A DNA stretch of 64,000 nucleotides from Pannonibacter phragmitetus_B (GCF_050510895.1 NZ_JBNINT010000001.1:1984001-2048000); one strand, 5' to 3'; positions 31,583 to 42,194 are shown, numbered from the stretch's first letter. Numbers and translations: made by a program. Notes: generated by a model from the sequence alone, not told the origin.

Positions 31583-31983
31583 GCGTTCGAGCTTCCTGCA
31601 AACTTCTGGACTGGTATGTGAGGCCTTACACCCCCGCAAGGCGGCGCCACATTACAGTGTCACCGGCGCTGTGGCAAACGCCTGTATCCGGCTCTTTTCA
31701 ATGGTTTGATGGCGCAAGTGAGGCGAAATCAGATCATGAAGCCTTTTTGAAGTGCACCGTATCCGGAATCACGCCGTGTTCCGGCCTTTGGAATACGGGA
31801 GACGAAGACGCGTATAAAACACATACAAGAATGCAATTCAGAAATTTGCCCGCGTAGTTCTCACGTTACGTCATTCATCAATTTCACAAGCCGTCCTTTC
31901 CAATGCGAAGCGAATGAAATATTCTTGAAACATAACAAGTAGATATCCGCATCCAACACAGGCCATCAGCTGGGAGCACCTGA
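31583..31983. other. Divergent gap between the TPR gene and PilZ gene
   Basis: 400 bp, AT-richer than the surroundings. No gene or clear operator seen; presumably holds both promoters. Confidence 0.5.
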
Positions 31984-32259
31984 ATGAACGAGGAAAGGCG
32001 CAGCAGCCCGCGGCGGCGGGCGCTCAAATCGGCCCGATTGGTTTTCGGCAATCTTGACAAGGTTTTTGACTGCACGATCCGCAATCTGTCGGAAGGTGGC
32101 GTGATGGTAAAGGTCGACAATACCCACCTCATTCCCGATGAGCTTCTGCTTTACATCGACAGCGAACATATCAGGCGCCCCGCCCGCGTGGTCTGGCGCA
32201 CGGATACGGAACTCGGACTGGAGTTCTCCGGCCCCGCGGAACCTTTGACTAAACGCTGA
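31984..32259 (+). CDS. Single-domain PilZ protein
   Basis: 91 residues, a stand-alone PilZ domain. The N-terminal RRSSPRRRALKSARL supplies the RxxxR-type c-di-GMP contact and NLSEGGVMVK the (D/N)xSxxG motif. Likely a c-di-GMP receptor; the target is unknown. Many Hyphomicrobiales carry such small PilZ proteins as single genes. Confidence 0.88.
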   Translation: MNEERRSSPRRRALKSARLVFGNLDKVFDCTIRNLSEGGVMVKVDNTHLIPDELLLYIDSEHIRRPARVVWRTDTELGLEFSGPAEPLTKR

Positions 32260-32390
32260 CACAACACGGACCACGGGCGGCCGGGGCCTTGAAGCAACGG
32301 TCGGAAGGTTTATCTAGCTGCAGACAATTGTCTTGCGCGGCCCCTTCCCTCCTCCCATGGCCGCGAATTTCCAGCCTGAAAGGCGATACT

Positions 32391-33023
32391 ATGCTGATTG
32401 AAAAACTGAATTGGCGCTACGCGACCAAGAAGATGGACCCGTCGAAGACGGTATCCGAAGACAAGGTTGAGCGCATCCTTGAGGCTACCCGCCTTGCCCC
32501 GACCTCCAGCGGCCTGCAGCCCTTCGAAGTCATTGTCGTGACCAATCCGGAAGTCCGCGCAAAGATCCAGGAGATCGCGTGGAATCAGGCACAGGTGACC
32601 GAAGGGTCGCATCTGCTCGTGTTTGCGGCTTGGGACAACTACACCGCGGACCGCATCAACTCGATGTTCGACCTCGTCAACGAGGAGCGCGGCTTCACCA
32701 ACGAAGGCTGGGAAAACTACCGGCAGATGCTGCTGAACACCTATGTGCCGCGCGATGCCGAGACCAACTATCAGCACGCGGCCCGTCAGGCCTATATCGC
32801 TTTCGGCATTGCGCTGGCTGCGGCGGCTTTTGAAGGCGTTGATTCCACTCCCATGGAAGGGTTCGACCCGGACAAGCTCGACGAGATTCTGGGCCTGCGT
32901 GCAAAGGGCCTGCGCTCTGTCACCATCCTGCCTCTCGGCTACCGGGATGCGGCCAATGACTGGCTGGTGAACCTGAAGAAGGTGCGCCGCCCGCGCGATC
33001 AGTTCATCACCGAAGTGAAGTGA
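32391..33023 (+). CDS. NAD(P)H-dependent nitroreductase family protein
   Basis: 210 residues of the FMN-dependent NfsB/NfnB fold. N-terminal RYATKKMD and RLAPTSSGLQPF (FMN phosphate and quinone site); the C-terminal ILPLGYRD motif is typical. Reduces nitroaromatics, quinones or flavins; the natural substrate is unknown. Start 32391 was chosen for the family N-terminus MLIEKLNWRYATKK. Single gene. Confidence 0.9.
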   Translation: MLIEKLNWRYATKKMDPSKTVSEDKVERILEATRLAPTSSGLQPFEVIVVTNPEVRAKIQEIAWNQAQVTEGSHLLVFAAWDNYTADRINSMFDLVNEERGFTNEGWENYRQMLLNTYVPRDAETNYQHAARQAYIAFGIALAAAAFEGVDSTPMEGFDPDKLDEILGLRAKGLRSVTILPLGYRDAANDWLVNLKKVRRPRDQFITEVK

Positions 33024-33029
33024 ACGAAG

Positions 33030-33106
33030 AGGCTGCGAGCCCCTACGGAGCTCGCAGCCTGAAGGAATGCGCATCACCGGATCGTGTTGGCGGACCGGTG
33101 ATGCGC
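33030..33106. terminator. Tandem hairpins between convergent genes
   Basis: Two perfect stems: AGGCTGCGAGC/GCTCGCAGCCT at 33030-33060 (11 bp) and GCGCATCACCGG/CCGGTGATGCGC at 33069-33106 (12 bp). Neither has a strong T-tract. They separate the nitroreductase from the convergent isochorismatase gene. Confidence 0.6.
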
Positions 33107-33170
33107 TTGCAGACAGGGCTCTGGGTGGGCTTTCAGGCCCTGATCCGCAATCGGGATCGAACCGCCAGGT

Positions 33171-33734
33171 TCAGCTTGCCGAGCCAAGCAGATCCGCTGT
33201 TTTCACGACCTTGCAGAACTCAAAGCCAAGCGTGGCTCGGTGGACCTCATGAACGGTCCTTGCGGGGATGACGCGGCCGTCCTCGCCTGCAAGATCGAAG
33301 CAATCGCAGGCATCCTCGGCGAGCGTCATGCGCCATCCGAAATTCGCCCCGGTGCGGATTGTCGTAGAAACGCACATGTCGGTGGAAATGCCGAAGACCA
33401 CAACATTCTCTGCCCCAAGACGGCGCAGGCGCAGATCCAGGTCCGTGCCAATGAAGGCGGAATTGACGCTTTTCACGACCAGCTCTTCTCCTTCCTGCGG
33501 CTCAAAGCCGGGGCGAAAGCTGTTGCCGGGTTGCCCAGGCCGAAGCGTTGAACCCGGCTCGGCGGAATCGTGCCGCACATGAATGATGGGGAACCCCAGC
33601 CCGCGCCATAAATCCAGCAGCGCCCGCCCATTCTTGTCGATATCCACATTCCAGCGCGGCGGCCAGGGCGCGCCATCGAAGGCGGTCTGCATGTCGACTG
33701 GCAGCAATACGGTCTTTTCATTGAGCAGCAGCAT
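33171..33734 (-). CDS. Isochorismatase-like cysteine hydrolase
   Basis: 187 residues. The catalytic triad of the family is visible: Asp in LLPVDMQTAF, Lys in VVKSVNSAF, Cys in STDMCVSTT. Substrates in the family include isochorismate, nicotinamide, N-carbamoylsarcosine, ureidoacrylate and others; none can be assigned. Divergent from an Lrp/AsnC regulator with a palindrome between, so it may be that regulator's target. Confidence 0.88.
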   Translation of the reverse strand: MLLLNEKTVLLPVDMQTAFDGAPWPPRWNVDIDKNGRALLDLWRGLGFPIIHVRHDSAEPGSTLRPGQPGNSFRPGFEPQEGEELVVKSVNSAFIGTDLDLRLRRLGAENVVVFGISTDMCVSTTIRTGANFGWRMTLAEDACDCFDLAGEDGRVIPARTVHEVHRATLGFEFCKVVKTADLLGSAS

Positions 33735-33824
33735 TGGCCTCGATCTCCGTCCGGAACAGCAGCGGTAATGCCGCTTCTATCGCCCGCAGCGCTGGCGGTT
33801 GCACCCCGGCAAGACGCCGGATAT

Positions 33825-33843
33825 GACCGGCATTATGCCGGTC
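33825..33843. promoter_or_regulatory. Palindrome in isochorismatase-lrp promoter region
   Basis: GACCGGCA-TTA-TGCCGGTC is an 8-bp perfect inverted repeat, 25 bp upstream of the Lrp-type gene and 91 bp upstream of the divergent hydrolase. A likely autoregulatory Lrp/AsnC operator. Confidence 0.5.
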
Positions 33844-33867
33844 TGGGCAGAGAGGATCGTAGAGACC

Positions 33868-34290
33868 ATGGATGAGAAGGATCAGCTGCTGCTGACTGCC
33901 TTGAGACGCGATGCCCGTCGCCCGCTTGTGGCTCTGGCAAGGGACATTGGTCTTTCGCGCAGTGCCACACAGGACCGGCTGAACCGTCTTCTGCGCAGCG
34001 GCGCCATCAGTGGCTTCACCACGGTGGAACCGGCAGAAAATGCGGGCAAGGTGGCCGCACACTTCCTGATTACCCATGCGCCAGGCGGCACTTGCGCAAA
34101 GCTGATGCCGCATCTGGAAAAGATCCCCGGCATCCGAAGCATCCACGCTCTGGCCGGTCCGGTCGATCTCATCATCTTCGCCGAGGCTCCGGATATGGCC
34201 GGGATCGAGGCCATACGCGCGGCCATCGACACCCTGCCCCTCGTCTCAGGCCTCACCACCCACATGGTGCTGGAACGGCACATGGGTTAG
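33868..34290 (+). CDS. Lrp/AsnC family transcriptional regulator
   Basis: 140 residues. N-terminal winged helix (MDEKDQLLLTALRRDARRPL...RSATQDRLNRLLRSGAI), then a RAM effector-binding domain. Senses amino acids or related small molecules in known members. Start 33868 was preferred over upstream 33799 on family length. Probably controls the divergent cysteine hydrolase. Confidence 0.88.
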   Translation: MDEKDQLLLTALRRDARRPLVALARDIGLSRSATQDRLNRLLRSGAISGFTTVEPAENAGKVAAHFLITHAPGGTCAKLMPHLEKIPGIRSIHALAGPVDLIIFAEAPDMAGIEAIRAAIDTLPLVSGLTTHMVLERHMG

Positions 34291-34312
34291 GCGGAAGAGG
34301 ATACGGCACGGT

Positions 34313-36247
34313 TCACGGCAGCGCAGCCGCGTCGTCCTTGGCTCTTTCAAGCACCAGACCCATGTCGGCCTGCAGCATGTAGCCCGACTTGATCAGATCC
34401 GTCGCGGCGCCTTCGACAGCTACCAGATAGGCCTGTTTGCTCTCATAGCGCTGTGACAGAGAGTTGCGGCCATCTTCGGCAAGAGCGTTCCGGGGAAAGG
34501 GAATGTAGGACCCGGCAAGGCCGCAGAGCGCGCCGCCGGCATAGCCATTGCGGCGCAGGTTCCAGCCCAGATAGGTGGCGGCTGGCACCGCGACAGCGGG
34601 AAGGCGGATGCCACCCGTCTCCAGCCCATCCTGATCCACCGCCGGGACAAAGGCCGGATAGGCCGCTCCATGCAGCGGCGGAATACCCGTGTGGTTCTCC
34701 ACCCGCACCACATTGTAGGGCGGGATCAGATGCACCCCGGCGATCAGCGGCATGGTGAAGCCATCATGGGGAACCAGCGTGCCATCGGCGAGGTTCGGGA
34801 ACCGGCTTTCCGGCGGCAGGCCACTGCCCTCGACCCACTTTGCCATGGCATCATAGAGCGCACGCATGACAGGTGCGGGGCTCAAGGGATTGAAGGCGAA
34901 CACGCAGCTTGCGTTTTCCGTTGGCCGCGCCGTCCAGGTGTTGAGATGGGGAACGCTGGAGAGTCCATAGACACGCACATTTTCCGGCAGAGGCAGCGGT
35001 GCACCATCCGGCGCGAGCGTGATCAGTGCAGCGCGTGCCTGCCAGTATTCGGTGGCGCTGTCCGAGTGCATCAGCTTCGGACAAGTGTTGCTGGCCTCGC
35101 AGCGCGCCAGCACAGAATCAGTCTGCCCCGTCAGCGGGTCCGTGCTCATGGCATAGCTGAAGGGAAACTGGTCGCCCGGATAGTCATGCTCTTCATGCTG
35201 GCGGGAATAGCGGCCCGGCTGCGAGAAGGGATAGTTCAGGAAGAGCTTGCGCGACCCGGCGACATGCACCATTGCCCCGTCAAAGACCTTGCGCCCGAGG
35301 CCATCGGCATTGAAGCCGTGATACAGAAAGTCCCGCAGGAACCGGCCAGATTGGGAAATGCCCATAACCACCGTATGGCGGATGTTCTTCAAAGGCGGCA
35401 TCACTTCATGACCCGGCAGCCCGCGCAGGAAGGAATTGAGGTCGCTGACGGCAGCAAAGCCGAGGCCAGCGGGAACCGGGTTCTTCGCCGTGTAGATCAC
35501 CTCATGGATGGCACCTGCATCATGGTCCTTGCTGCGGGTGATGGTGATCTGGTTCTCGTTGTCGATCACAAAGGACAGCGGCACGGCCGGTGCATCGGGG
35601 CCAGCCTGCACCGTGACACGAACACCTGACGGATCAAGGCTCTCCAGTGGAAAGCTCAGCTTGAGCGTGTTCGTTTCCTCAAGGCGGTCGAAGATGAACT
35701 GGTCGCGTGCCAGCCCGGTCTTGCCTTCCAGCACCGGCAGATTGAGGCGGAAAAGACCGGGTGCGACATCGGCCTGCCAGCCCGACCAGACAATGGTGTC
35801 GCCGCGCTGCATCTGGAAGCCATCGCCAGCATCCGCCGCCTTGTCCGGCACGGAGGCGCCGGGCGCAAGGTTCAGAAGGATCGGGCTGAGGCTCCTGCCC
35901 CGGTTGGCGATCTCGTAAAACAGCAGCCCGGAGGAACGGGCCGGATCGGCTGGTTTCAGGATGGTGACATTGGCGGAAAACTCCACATCGCCTTCCGCAT
36001 TCACCGGCGCATCATCGACACCCACAATCGCATCAAGACGCGGCTCATCCGGATCGACGGCGAACTCGGCGACGGCGTCGATGCGTTCATAGGTGCCCAC
36101 TGCACCAAAGGTGCGGCCCTCAAAGACCGGACGCTGGGAGACAATGGTGAAGCCCGTCACGCGGGCCTGCGCCTGATCTGATGCGAAAGGAAATGCGAAA
36201 CACGCTGCCATGGCGGCAGCAAGAAGCGAATGACTGGTCCGGCCCAT
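34313..36247 (-). CDS. Large secreted alpha/beta-hydrolase domain protein
   Basis: 644 residues with a cleavable signal peptide (to about SDQAQA). The nucleophile elbow GISQSGRF (G-x-S-x-G) and the overall length match the Pfam 'alpha/beta hydrolase domain' family of uncharacterised bacterial esterase-like proteins. A conserved C-terminal segment (YLGWNLRRNGYAGG) also fits. Periplasmic; substrate unknown. Intact frame. Between the lrp gene and the malonate operon, and probably its own transcript. Confidence 0.82.
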   Translation of the reverse strand: MGRTSHSLLAAAMAACFAFPFASDQAQARVTGFTIVSQRPVFEGRTFGAVGTYERIDAVAEFAVDPDEPRLDAIVGVDDAPVNAEGDVEFSANVTILKPADPARSSGLLFYEIANRGRSLSPILLNLAPGASVPDKAADAGDGFQMQRGDTIVWSGWQADVAPGLFRLNLPVLEGKTGLARDQFIFDRLEETNTLKLSFPLESLDPSGVRVTVQAGPDAPAVPLSFVIDNENQITITRSKDHDAGAIHEVIYTAKNPVPAGLGFAAVSDLNSFLRGLPGHEVMPPLKNIRHTVVMGISQSGRFLRDFLYHGFNADGLGRKVFDGAMVHVAGSRKLFLNYPFSQPGRYSRQHEEHDYPGDQFPFSYAMSTDPLTGQTDSVLARCEASNTCPKLMHSDSATEYWQARAALITLAPDGAPLPLPENVRVYGLSSVPHLNTWTARPTENASCVFAFNPLSPAPVMRALYDAMAKWVEGSGLPPESRFPNLADGTLVPHDGFTMPLIAGVHLIPPYNVVRVENHTGIPPLHGAAYPAFVPAVDQDGLETGGIRLPAVAVPAATYLGWNLRRNGYAGGALCGLAGSYIPFPRNALAEDGRNSLSQRYESKQAYLVAVEGAATDLIKSGYMLQADMGLVLERAKDDAAALP

Positions 36248-36288
36248 CTACGTCCATCCATTGACACCGGGCAGCAATAGCATGCTTG

Positions 36289-36322
36289 CCCCGGCCTCAG
36301 GCAAATCATCTTGAGGCCGGGG
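36289..36322 (-). terminator. Hairpin at end of the malonate operon
   Basis: An 11-bp CCCCGGCCTCA/TGAGGCCGGGG stem with a 12-nt loop lies 20 bp after the matB stop. No T-tract. Confidence 0.55.
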
Positions 36323-36341
36323 ACAATCTCATGCCTGTGTG

Positions 36342-37852
36342 TCAGGACTGGTACAGTCCGGCATAGGTGTCGCGCAGCACGTTCTTCTGCACCTTGCCCA
36401 TGGTGTTGCGCGGCAGTTCATCCACAAAGATCACCCGCTTGGGCTGCTTGTAGCGGGCCAGACGGTCCTTCAGGCTCGCCAGCACATCGGACTCAGCAAG
36501 GTTTGCCCCCTTCTGACGCACGACGATGGCGGTGACGCCTTCACCAAAATCGGGATGAGCAACGCCGATGACAGCGCTTTCCACGACACCGGGCATCTGG
36601 TCGATCTCGGTTTCGACTTCCTTGGGATAGATGTTGTAACCACCGGAAATCACGAGGTCCTTGCCGCGCCCGACGATGTGGACATAGCCGCGCTCGTCCA
36701 CCTTGCCGAGGTCACCGGTGATGAAGAACCCATCCTCGCGGAATTCGGCCTTTGTCTTCTCCGGCATCCGCCAGTAGCCTTGGAACACGTTCGGCCCCTT
36801 CACCTCGATCATGCCCGTCTCACCATCGGCGACCTGCGCGCCCGTCTCCGGATCGGTGACGCGCAGGGAAACGCCGGGCAGCGGGAAGCCGACGGTGCCC
36901 GCCACGCGCTCGCCCTCATAGGGGTTGGAGGTGTTCATGTTCGTCTCGGTCATGCCGTAACGCTCAAGGATACGGTGGCCGGTCGCCTCCTCGAACTGGC
37001 GGTGCGTATCGGCCAGAAGCGGTGCGGAGCCGGAAATGAACAGCCGCATGCGCGCCGTTGCCCCCTTCGTCAGGCCTTCGCTCTGCAATAGCCGGACGTA
37101 GAAGGTCGGCACGCCCATCAGCACGCTGGCCGACTGCATAAGCCGCAGTACCTCCTCCGGGTCGAACTTGCTGAGGAAATACATCGAAGCACCCGACAGC
37201 ATGATCACGTTGGATGCAACGAACAGGCCATGGGTGTGGAAGATCGGCAGCGCATGGATCAGCCGGTCATTGCTGGTGAAGCGCCAGTATTCGCGCAATG
37301 TCGCAGCATTGGAGAGCAGGTTGTCGTGGGAGAGCATCGCCCCTTTGACCGGCCCGTGGTGCCGGAGGTGTAAAGAATGGCCGCCAGATCATCCGGGCCG
37401 CGCTGGACATTGGTAAAGGCTGCGGGCTTGCCGGTAGTCTTCTCCATCAGGCTGCCACCGCCGCTTTCATCCAGCGTCTCGACACGGGCGCCATATTTCG
37501 CAGCCACCGGCTCGAGCCCGCCTCGCGCCTTCGGTGCGCAGACGACAAGGCGCGGCTCGGCGTCGGAGATGAAATAGTCGAGCTCCGCCAGAGTATAGGC
37601 CGTATTCAGCGGCAGATAGACCGCCCCTGCCCGCACGCAGGCCAGATAAAGCATCAGCGCCTCAGCGCTCTTTTCCACCTGAACGGCCACCCGGTCGCCG
37701 GGTTCGACGCCGAGCTCAAGCAGCACGCCAGCAAGCTTCCCCGACTGGTCCAGCATGTCCTGATAGGTCCAGGCCCGGCCGTCGAGGGTTTCGATGAAGG
37801 GCGCAGCAGGATCGGCGGCTGCCCGGATTGCATCGAAAAGGTGATTGCTCAT
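36342..37852 (-). CDS. matB: Malonyl-CoA synthetase (frameshift at 37340-37343)
   Basis: Activates malonate to malonyl-CoA with ATP. 503 residues after restoring one G. Adenylation motifs: LYTSGTTGRSKGA (broken here: four G instead of five), YGMTETNM, and the hinge/lysine region GRGKDLVISGGYNIYPKEVE. Its ATG overlaps the matA stop (ATGA). Together with matA and the TRAP genes it completes malonate to acetyl-CoA. Confidence 0.93.
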
Positions 37853-39270
37853 GCGGTGAACTCCTTGGTGGATTTTGTCTTTGTGCCGTCCTCGGACGGG
37901 CTGGAAGTGAGGGGAACGAGCTGGCGGGGCTGCCGGTCCGGCGGCAGTTGCTTGCGGACCTGGGAAGAAGCCGCCACTTCGCCGCGCACGGCAAAGGCCT
38001 CGTGATTGGTTTCGATGTCGTCGAGCTTGTAGAGATAATTGACCATCAGCCCATGCGACTGTTCGAGCGCACGGGGTGAAAGGTCGCCGAGGAAGTTCAA
38101 CCGCTCCAGCCGGGCACCATTGCCCAGATGGAAGCGGGCAACCGGATCAACCACCTTGCCCTGCGGCGTGCGGGCCTTGAGGAAATACCAGGCGGCAGCG
38201 CCCAAGAGGACCGGGCGGATGCGGCCCGCAAGCTCTTCATCCGTATGCCAGCCCTCCGCGTCGAGCCCCTGCAGCACCTCGCGGTCCTGCGCACTCAGCA
38301 CATCCGAGACTTCTGCCCGCCGCTCGCGTGCCAGCCATTCGGCAAAGCCCGGAACTGGCGAAAGGGTGACAAAGGTCTCGAGTTTCGGCAGGTCGCGCCG
38401 CAGGTCCTCCACCACCTGCTTGATCAGGAAGTTGCCGAAGGAAATGCCGCGCAAACCGTCCTGACAGTTGGAAATGGAATAGAACACCGCCGTCGTTGCT
38501 TCGCTGGCACGTATCGGCGCACGTTCCTCCCGCAGCACTTCGGCAATCGTGTCCGGTGTCTCAGTGGTCAGCGCCACTTCCACGAAAATCAGCGGATCAT
38601 CGGCAAGCCGGGGATGGAAGAAGGCGAAGCAGCGCCGGTCCTCGGGCGCAAGCCTCAGGCGCAGCTCTTCCCAGCCGCCGATATGATGAACCGCTTCATA
38701 CCGGATGATCTTTTCCAGAATGTCGGCAGGCGTGGACCAGCTGATCGAGCGCAGGGTGAGAAAACCCCGGTTGAACCACGACGCAAACAAATGAGCAAAG
38801 TCCTGATCGACAGTCTCCAGCGCCCTGTCGGAGGCTTTCAGCTTCAACAGCGCCTCACGCATGCGCACAAGCGTGGCAATGGCATCAGGCGCGAGATTAA
38901 GCCGGCGGATCAATTCCTGACGGCGCGGCTCGCTGGCCATGTGCAGGGCGGCCAGCGACACCGGCGACGGGTCTTCCTGATAGGCCTTGATGGCCTTTTC
39001 CAGCCGGTCAACCTTCGGGCCGAACCGGTCCAGCAGCAGCCGGGCGAAGCCGAGTTTTCCGGCTTCGTCCAGCTGATCCCAGCGGGTCAGCACATCCTTG
39101 GCCAGCGCCATGCCGGAGGCTTCGCCCTGACTGGACAGCAGCGTATCGCAGCGCTGTTCAAGGATGGCGAGCGGATCGCCATCTCCGGTCTGGGAAGAGA
39201 TGGACAGGAGGCGGCGCCCCCGTTCCGTGATGGCCTGCAGCATTTCACTGAGAAAGGATGTGGTGTTCAT
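37849..39270 (-). CDS. matA: Malonyl-CoA decarboxylase
   Basis: Decarboxylates malonyl-CoA to acetyl-CoA. 473 residues with the family core FYSISNCQDGLRGISFGNFL and TLSPVPGFAEWL, including the C-terminal catalytic region. Start at 39270 (MNTTSFLSEML) overlaps the matM stop (ATGA); an in-frame ATG at 39408 would lie inside matM. Frame intact. Confidence 0.94.
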   Translation of the reverse strand: MNTTSFLSEMLQAITERGRRLLSISSQTGDGDPLAILEQRCDTLLSSQGEASGMALAKDVLTRWDQLDEAGKLGFARLLLDRFGPKVDRLEKAIKAYQEDPSPVSLAALHMASEPRRQELIRRLNLAPDAIATLVRMREALLKLKASDRALETVDQDFAHLFASWFNRGFLTLRSISWSTPADILEKIIRYEAVHHIGGWEELRLRLAPEDRRCFAFFHPRLADDPLIFVEVALTTETPDTIAEVLREERAPIRASEATTAVFYSISNCQDGLRGISFGNFLIKQVVEDLRRDLPKLETFVTLSPVPGFAEWLARERRAEVSDVLSAQDREVLQGLDAEGWHTDEELAGRIRPVLLGAAAWYFLKARTPQGKVVDPVARFHLGNGARLERLNFLGDLSPRALEQSHGLMVNYLYKLDDIETNHEAFAVRGEVAASSQVRKQLPPDRQPRQLVPLTSSPSEDGTKTKSTKEFTA

Positions 39271-40582
39271 CAGACCGCTCCGAGCATTTGGTTTGGCAAC
39301 CAGGTTGCGATCCCCGGGAAGAGGCACAGGATGAAGATCGCAAGGAACATCACCAGCACATAGGGCAGCGCCCCCACAGGATATCCTTCGTCGGTATCTT
39401 CGGCGCAATGGCGTTGATGACGAAGAGATTGAGCCCGATGGGCGGCGTGATCAGCCCTACTTCCATGTTGATCGTCAGGACAATGGCGAACCAGTAAGGA
39501 TCAAACCCCGCCTGGGTGACGATCGGGAACAGCATCGGCGCCGTCATCACGATCACCGCCACCGGCGGCAGGAACATGCCGCAGACGAGCAGGAACACGT
39601 TGATGACCAGCATCAGCACCCAGGGGTTCAGATCCATCCCCGCGATGGCCGTGGCCACCGTCTGGGTGATGAAGAGAGACGACAGGGCAAAGGCGAAAAG
39701 CTCCGCCGCTGCCATGATCATCATGATCATCACGCTTTCACGCATGGCCGAGCCGAAGATCTGCGACACAGGCTTGAAACGGAACAGCCGGTAGGCGACC
39801 ACCACGACAATCAGCGTGAGGAAGGCCCCTGCGCCAGCCGCCTCGGAAGGCGTTGCAACGCCGCCATAGAGCACATAGAGCGTCCCGGCGATGATCAGCA
39901 GGAACGGCAGAATGCGCGGCAGTTGCTCCAGTTTCTGCTTCAGAGTGAAGGTAATGCCCCGGCCGCTTAGGTCATAGCCCTTCCGGCGGCAATCGATCAG
40001 TGCCCAGATCATGAACATGACCGTCAGCATGATGCCCGGGATTACTCCGGCCATGAACAGGCGGCCAATGGAGGTTTCCGTGGCGATTCCATAGACGATA
40101 AGCGTCACGGAGGGCGGGATCAGGATGCCGAGCGTGCCGCCAGCCGCAATGGAGCCTGCCGCCACGGAATTCGGGTAACCCCGGTTCTGCATCTCCGGAA
40201 TGCCCATCTTGCCGATGGCCGCACAGGTGGCAGGCGATGAGCCGGTCATGCCGGAGAAGATGGCGCAGGCGCCAATGTTGGACAGAACCAGCCCGCCCGG
40301 CACCCGGTTGAGCCAGCGGTCCAGCGCTGTATAGAGATCCGAGCCTGCCGGTGAGGAGGCCACGGCCGCGCCCATCAGCACGAACATGGGGATCGACACA
40401 TAGGCCAGGTTCGCAATGCCTGCGAACATCGTGTCGCCAAGCACATAGATGATGCCGGGACCAATCTGCAGGAACAAGGCCGCGACGGCGGCAAGGCCAA
40501 GGGCGAAGGCAATCGGCATGCCCGTGCCCAGAAGCACGAAGAGCGCACCAATAAGAAGAAGACCTGAAGCCATGGGGTTCAT
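39270..40582 (-). CDS. matM: TRAP transporter large permease (frameshift at 39371-39375)
   Basis: DctM-type permease of 437 residues after restoring one G (five seen, six needed for DILWGALPYVL). About 12 membrane helices; family motifs GSSPATCAAIGKMGIPEM and GTLGILIPPSV. The corrected end QMLGAV stops at 39270, overlapping matA. Start MNPMASGL overlaps the matQ stop. Probably imports malonate, given the operon. Confidence 0.92.
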
Positions 40583-41111
40583 CAACGGCCCTCCCCGGCA
40601 AGCGCCGTGTGACTTGTGTCCGTGGGAGCCGCACCGGTCAGGAGCAACAGGATTTGCGCCACATATTGCAGGCAAAGCATGGCAAAGCTGAGCGGCAACG
40701 CCGACAGGGGAATCCAGAGCGGCGGCGCCCACATGCTGGAGTGCTTCCAGTTGCCGGCCCAGGCTTCGTGAAACTGGATCCAGACAGCCCAGAGCATGAT
40801 GGCGCAGAAGGTGAGCCCCAACAGGCTGCCAAGGACCTTGAGACCGTGGCGGGTGCGTGGCCCAACCATCATTTCCACCACGTCAACGCCCACATGCCCC
40901 CCTTCATCAGCACATAGGGCGCGCCAAGAAACATGGCCGCAGTTGCAGCGAAAACCACGAAGTCCGTCTGCCAGATCGTTGGATATGTAAAGACGTAGCG
41001 CATCAGGATCATCTGACAGACGACAAGCATCGCCGCGATGATGAGCAGTGTGGCAATCATCGCTAAAGCCCGCGAAAGATGCCCGACAGCCCGGATATAG
41101 GCCCCGATCAT
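40582..41111 (-). CDS. matQ: TRAP transporter small permease (frameshift at 40897-40902)
   Basis: DctQ-type, 176 residues after restoring one G in a run (six seen, seven needed for LMKGGHVGVDVV). Four membrane helices are expected; RYVFTYPTIWQTDFVVFAA is the usual DctQ helix 2 region. The break leaves overlapping frames 40869-41111 and 40582-40893. Forms the membrane complex with matM. Confidence 0.9.
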
Positions 41112-41189
41112 TTCAAACCTCTCAGCTTGACGTCCACATGCGGCCCGGCCCTGTCCGTCCGGCAGGTCCGGGCCGTGTGAGAGCCGGTC

Positions 41190-42194
41190 TCACTCGACCG
41201 CAAGGGCCTTTTCGATCAGGGCGCCGCCATTCGGCACCTTGGCTGCAAAGTTCTTGTAGGCAGACTCCTTCGCCACCGCGAGCCAGGCGTCGTAGTCGGC
41301 CTTGGACATTTCGACGACCTCGACCCCGGCCTTCTTGTAGGTGTCGATCATCAGCTGATCGCCCTTGCGCACCTCGGCATCGAAATAGGCTTCGGCCTTC
41401 TTGCCAGCCTCCAGAACGGCAGCCTGCTGCTCGGGCGTCAGGCGGTCAAACACCTGCTTGGAGAAGAGCACCGGCTCATACATGAACCACAGCGCGTTCT
41501 CGCCAGGCGCCGTCAGGCACTTGGCCTGCTCGAACAGGCGGTAGGAAACAAAGCTGGCCGAGGAGGTATTGGCGGCATCCAGCACGCCGGTCTGCATGCC
41601 GGTGTAGATTTCGGACGATGGCATGGAAGCAATCGAAGCACCGGCGGCCGCCAGCATTTCCTCAAACGCCGGCCCTGCGGCGCGGATCACCTGCCCCTTC
41701 ATCGTCTCGGGCGAAGTGATGCAGCCCTTCTTGGAGGCAAAGGCGCCCGACAGCCAGGCGTCGGCAATGACAATGGCGCCGTTGTCTTCAATGATCTTCT
41801 TGATGTCCTTCATAAATTCAGACTGGTTGAGCCGGTTGGCGCGGTCAAAGTTGCCGACAAGCCCCGGCATCAGCGTTGCGGAAAACTCCGGGTGGCGGCC
41901 GGAGGCATAGTCGAGCGGAAAGGACGTCATCTCCAGCAGGCCACGGGTCAGCGCGTTCCACTGCTCGTTCGGCTTGAACAGCGAAGAGCCGGGAAAGACC
42001 TGCACGGTCAGCCCAACATTTGCCGCCTCGACTTCACGCGCAATGACCTGAACCATCTCGTCGCGGATATCGCCCTTGCCGCCGGGAAACTGATGCGAGG
42101 CCTTGAGCACAGTCTGAGCGCTGGCGGACCCTGCCGCCGCTGCCATGCCTGCAAGCAACACACCCGTCTTCAACATGCGAGCCAGTTTCTTCAT
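41190..42194 (-). CDS. matP: TRAP transporter substrate-binding protein
   Basis: DctP-type periplasmic binding protein, 334 residues. Signal peptide to about GSASA, mature start QTVLKASHQFPGGKGD. First gene of the matPQMAB operon as described in Sinorhizobium meliloti, so malonate is the likely ligand. Start 42194 was chosen for MKKLARMLKTG with GGAGGA 7 nt upstream; an in-frame ATG at 42284 would swallow the operator. Confidence 0.92.
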   Translation of the reverse strand: MKKLARMLKTGVLLAGMAAAAGSASAQTVLKASHQFPGGKGDIRDEMVQVIAREVEAANVGLTVQVFPGSSLFKPNEQWNALTRGLLEMTSFPLDYASGRHPEFSATLMPGLVGNFDRANRLNQSEFMKDIKKIIEDNGAIVIADAWLSGAFASKKGCITSPETMKGQVIRAAGPAFEEMLAAAGASIASMPSSEIYTGMQTGVLDAANTSSASFVSYRLFEQAKCLTAPGENALWFMYEPVLFSKQVFDRLTPEQQAAVLEAGKKAEAYFDAEVRKGDQLMIDTYKKAGVEVVEMSKADYDAWLAVAKESAYKNFAAKVPNGGALIEKALAVE

